Source: a virus. From it: a stretch of 23,165 bases of DNA. The stretch lies in the IMG/VR virus record IMGVR_UViG_3300024520_000512, positions 1-23,165 of that record; one strand, written 5' to 3'. Below are positions 22,538 to 23,165 of this stretch, piece after piece. Position numbers and translations under genes: made by a program. The notes below the pieces were generated by a model, which had not been told where the DNA came from, did not search any database, and worked only from the letters and a program-made list of their open reading frames with translations. The first letter of the stretch is position 1. Each line of letters opens with the position of its first letter.

Positions 22538-23165
22538 TGTTAAAAATACCAAAATGAAAAGAGTACTTTTTTGTTATTATATTATGCATTATCCAAGAAC
22601 ATAGATGCGTAGTATAAATCAGTAATAACACTTGGCTCTGTTATTAAAAGAATCCTATAACTTCCTAATTAGGTTTATCTGAAATCAAACACGTTAGAGT
22701 GTTGCTAAGTGGGTAAAGCAAAGGTCTTTCCTCGTTACTGTCATATGAGTAACCGCTTGAATGAGTTTAGCCGAATATCTAATAGATAGAACTATCACTA
22801 ATAAGCATAAACACTTTATTAGGATAGAAGCGTAAAGTAACTAAGTAAAATCAAATATATTTATTTTTTTCAAATTTATATTACCAGTTTTAAGTGAATA
22901 TCTTTCTCACTATTTCAAAAGTTAATGAAATCTCAAGGGTGGAGTAATAGCAATCTACATTATTTGTTTTACGTCAACAACCCACATAGAGCTTCTGTAA
23001 TGCACGTTCTAATTTCAGTAATAGGATAACACCAAAATAATATTTGAGTTGATTAGAAGGGTTGTGAATGGGGTTAAAAGGGGTGTTTACCACCACACAT
23101 ACCATCTCTATTCTATATCATATCATTAACACAATAATAGTAATACTTTATACTACCATATACTA
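22538..23165 (+). ncRNA. Gene-free, hairpin-rich region; candidate structured non-coding RNA
   Basis: No frame above about 45 codons lies on either strand of these 628 bases. On the plus strand, after the promoter-like element, several stems can be drawn: 22623-22630 with 22639-22646 (8 bp, perfect); 22688-22692 with 22699-22703; nested 22704-22708 with 22767-22771, 22716-22719 with 22755-22758, and 22734-22739 with 22748-22753; 22792-22804 with 22816-22827 (12 bp, one bulge); and 22977-22983 with 23059-23065 closing a domain. From 23086 to the end only one G occurs in 80 bases. No tRNA or known intron core was recognised. It could equally be a leader, a replication region or decayed sequence. 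Confidence 0.35.
22567..22586 (+). promoter_or_regulatory. Plus-strand copy of the promoter/leader element, pointing into the gene-free end
   Basis: TTTTTTGTTATTATATTATG is identical to the element of the tail operon (20554-20535), with AAAATGAAA at the same distance upstream. The ATG at its end opens only a 6-codon frame; counted from the upstream ATG at 22554 it is a 16-codon frame. Confidence 0.55.

Noticed and set aside
22604-22830. Group I intron core or tRNA downstream of the HNH gene
   Set aside because: No recognisable conserved intron core sequences, exon junction, or tRNA T-arm were found, although hairpins are present.
22792-22870. Intrinsic terminator (12-bp hairpin then T-rich run)
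   Set aside because: The T-run starts more than 30 bases after the stem, too far for a canonical terminator.
22974-23105. 43-aa minus-strand frame (MVCVVVNTPFNPIHN...)
   Set aside because: Short, no supporting leader or neighbour, and overlaps a region that can form RNA structure; not enough to call.
1-23165. CRISPR array, insertion sequence, integrase or attachment site
   Set aside because: No regularly spaced repeats, transposase, recombinase or att-like direct repeats were seen.

Overview
The window is a stretch of tailed-phage (Caudoviricetes, siphovirus-like) DNA, either a free phage or a prophage. It is AT-rich, and the starts I inspected have A/T-rich leaders instead of a Shine-Dalgarno sequence. 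Several proteins resemble families I know from phages of Flavobacteriia and other Bacteroidota: the MAC...GR..C tail-tube N-terminus, the XkdF-like protease, the LAGWE tail-terminator-like protein and the GTANDGTGD fibre N-terminus. A Bacteroidota host is therefore likely, but this is inference. No tRNA, CRISPR array, integrase or terminase is visible.

Layout. From about 20.5 kb down to base 1, everything is on the minus strand and encodes the virion. In transcription order (right to left): a tail-assembly chaperone with a probable -1 frameshift product, a tail-terminator-like protein, an HK97 gp10-like protein, a beta-helix tail spike, two tail or baseplate proteins, a fibre protein, a 46-aa protein and the tape measure. 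Next come a prohead protease, a 57-aa Cys-rich protein and a receptor-binding cassette (repeat fibre, 218-aa unknown, jelly-roll binding protein, 1008-aa spike). Then come the scaffold, major capsid protein, tail tube protein, a 114-aa unknown, and the portal, which runs off the left edge. Receptor-binding genes separate protease from scaffold, and the portal comes last instead of first.

From 20.6 kb rightward the genes switch to the plus strand: a small lipoprotein, a 38-aa basic ORF, a T5orf172/GIY-YIG-like protein, a 41-aa ORF and an HNH endonuclease. The last 630 bases hold no convincing ORF but several good RNA hairpins.

Two sequence signals tie the window together. The 15-mer TTGTTATTATATTAT occurs five times: four precede minus-strand gene groups (chaperone, protease, scaffold, 114-aa/portal) and one, on the plus strand, precedes the gene-free structured stretch. 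I read it as a phage promoter or leader element, which makes that stretch a candidate non-coding RNA. The chaperone gene carries a T9 slippery run, and the -1 frame beyond it stays open for 88 codons and encodes a recognisable chaperone C-terminus.
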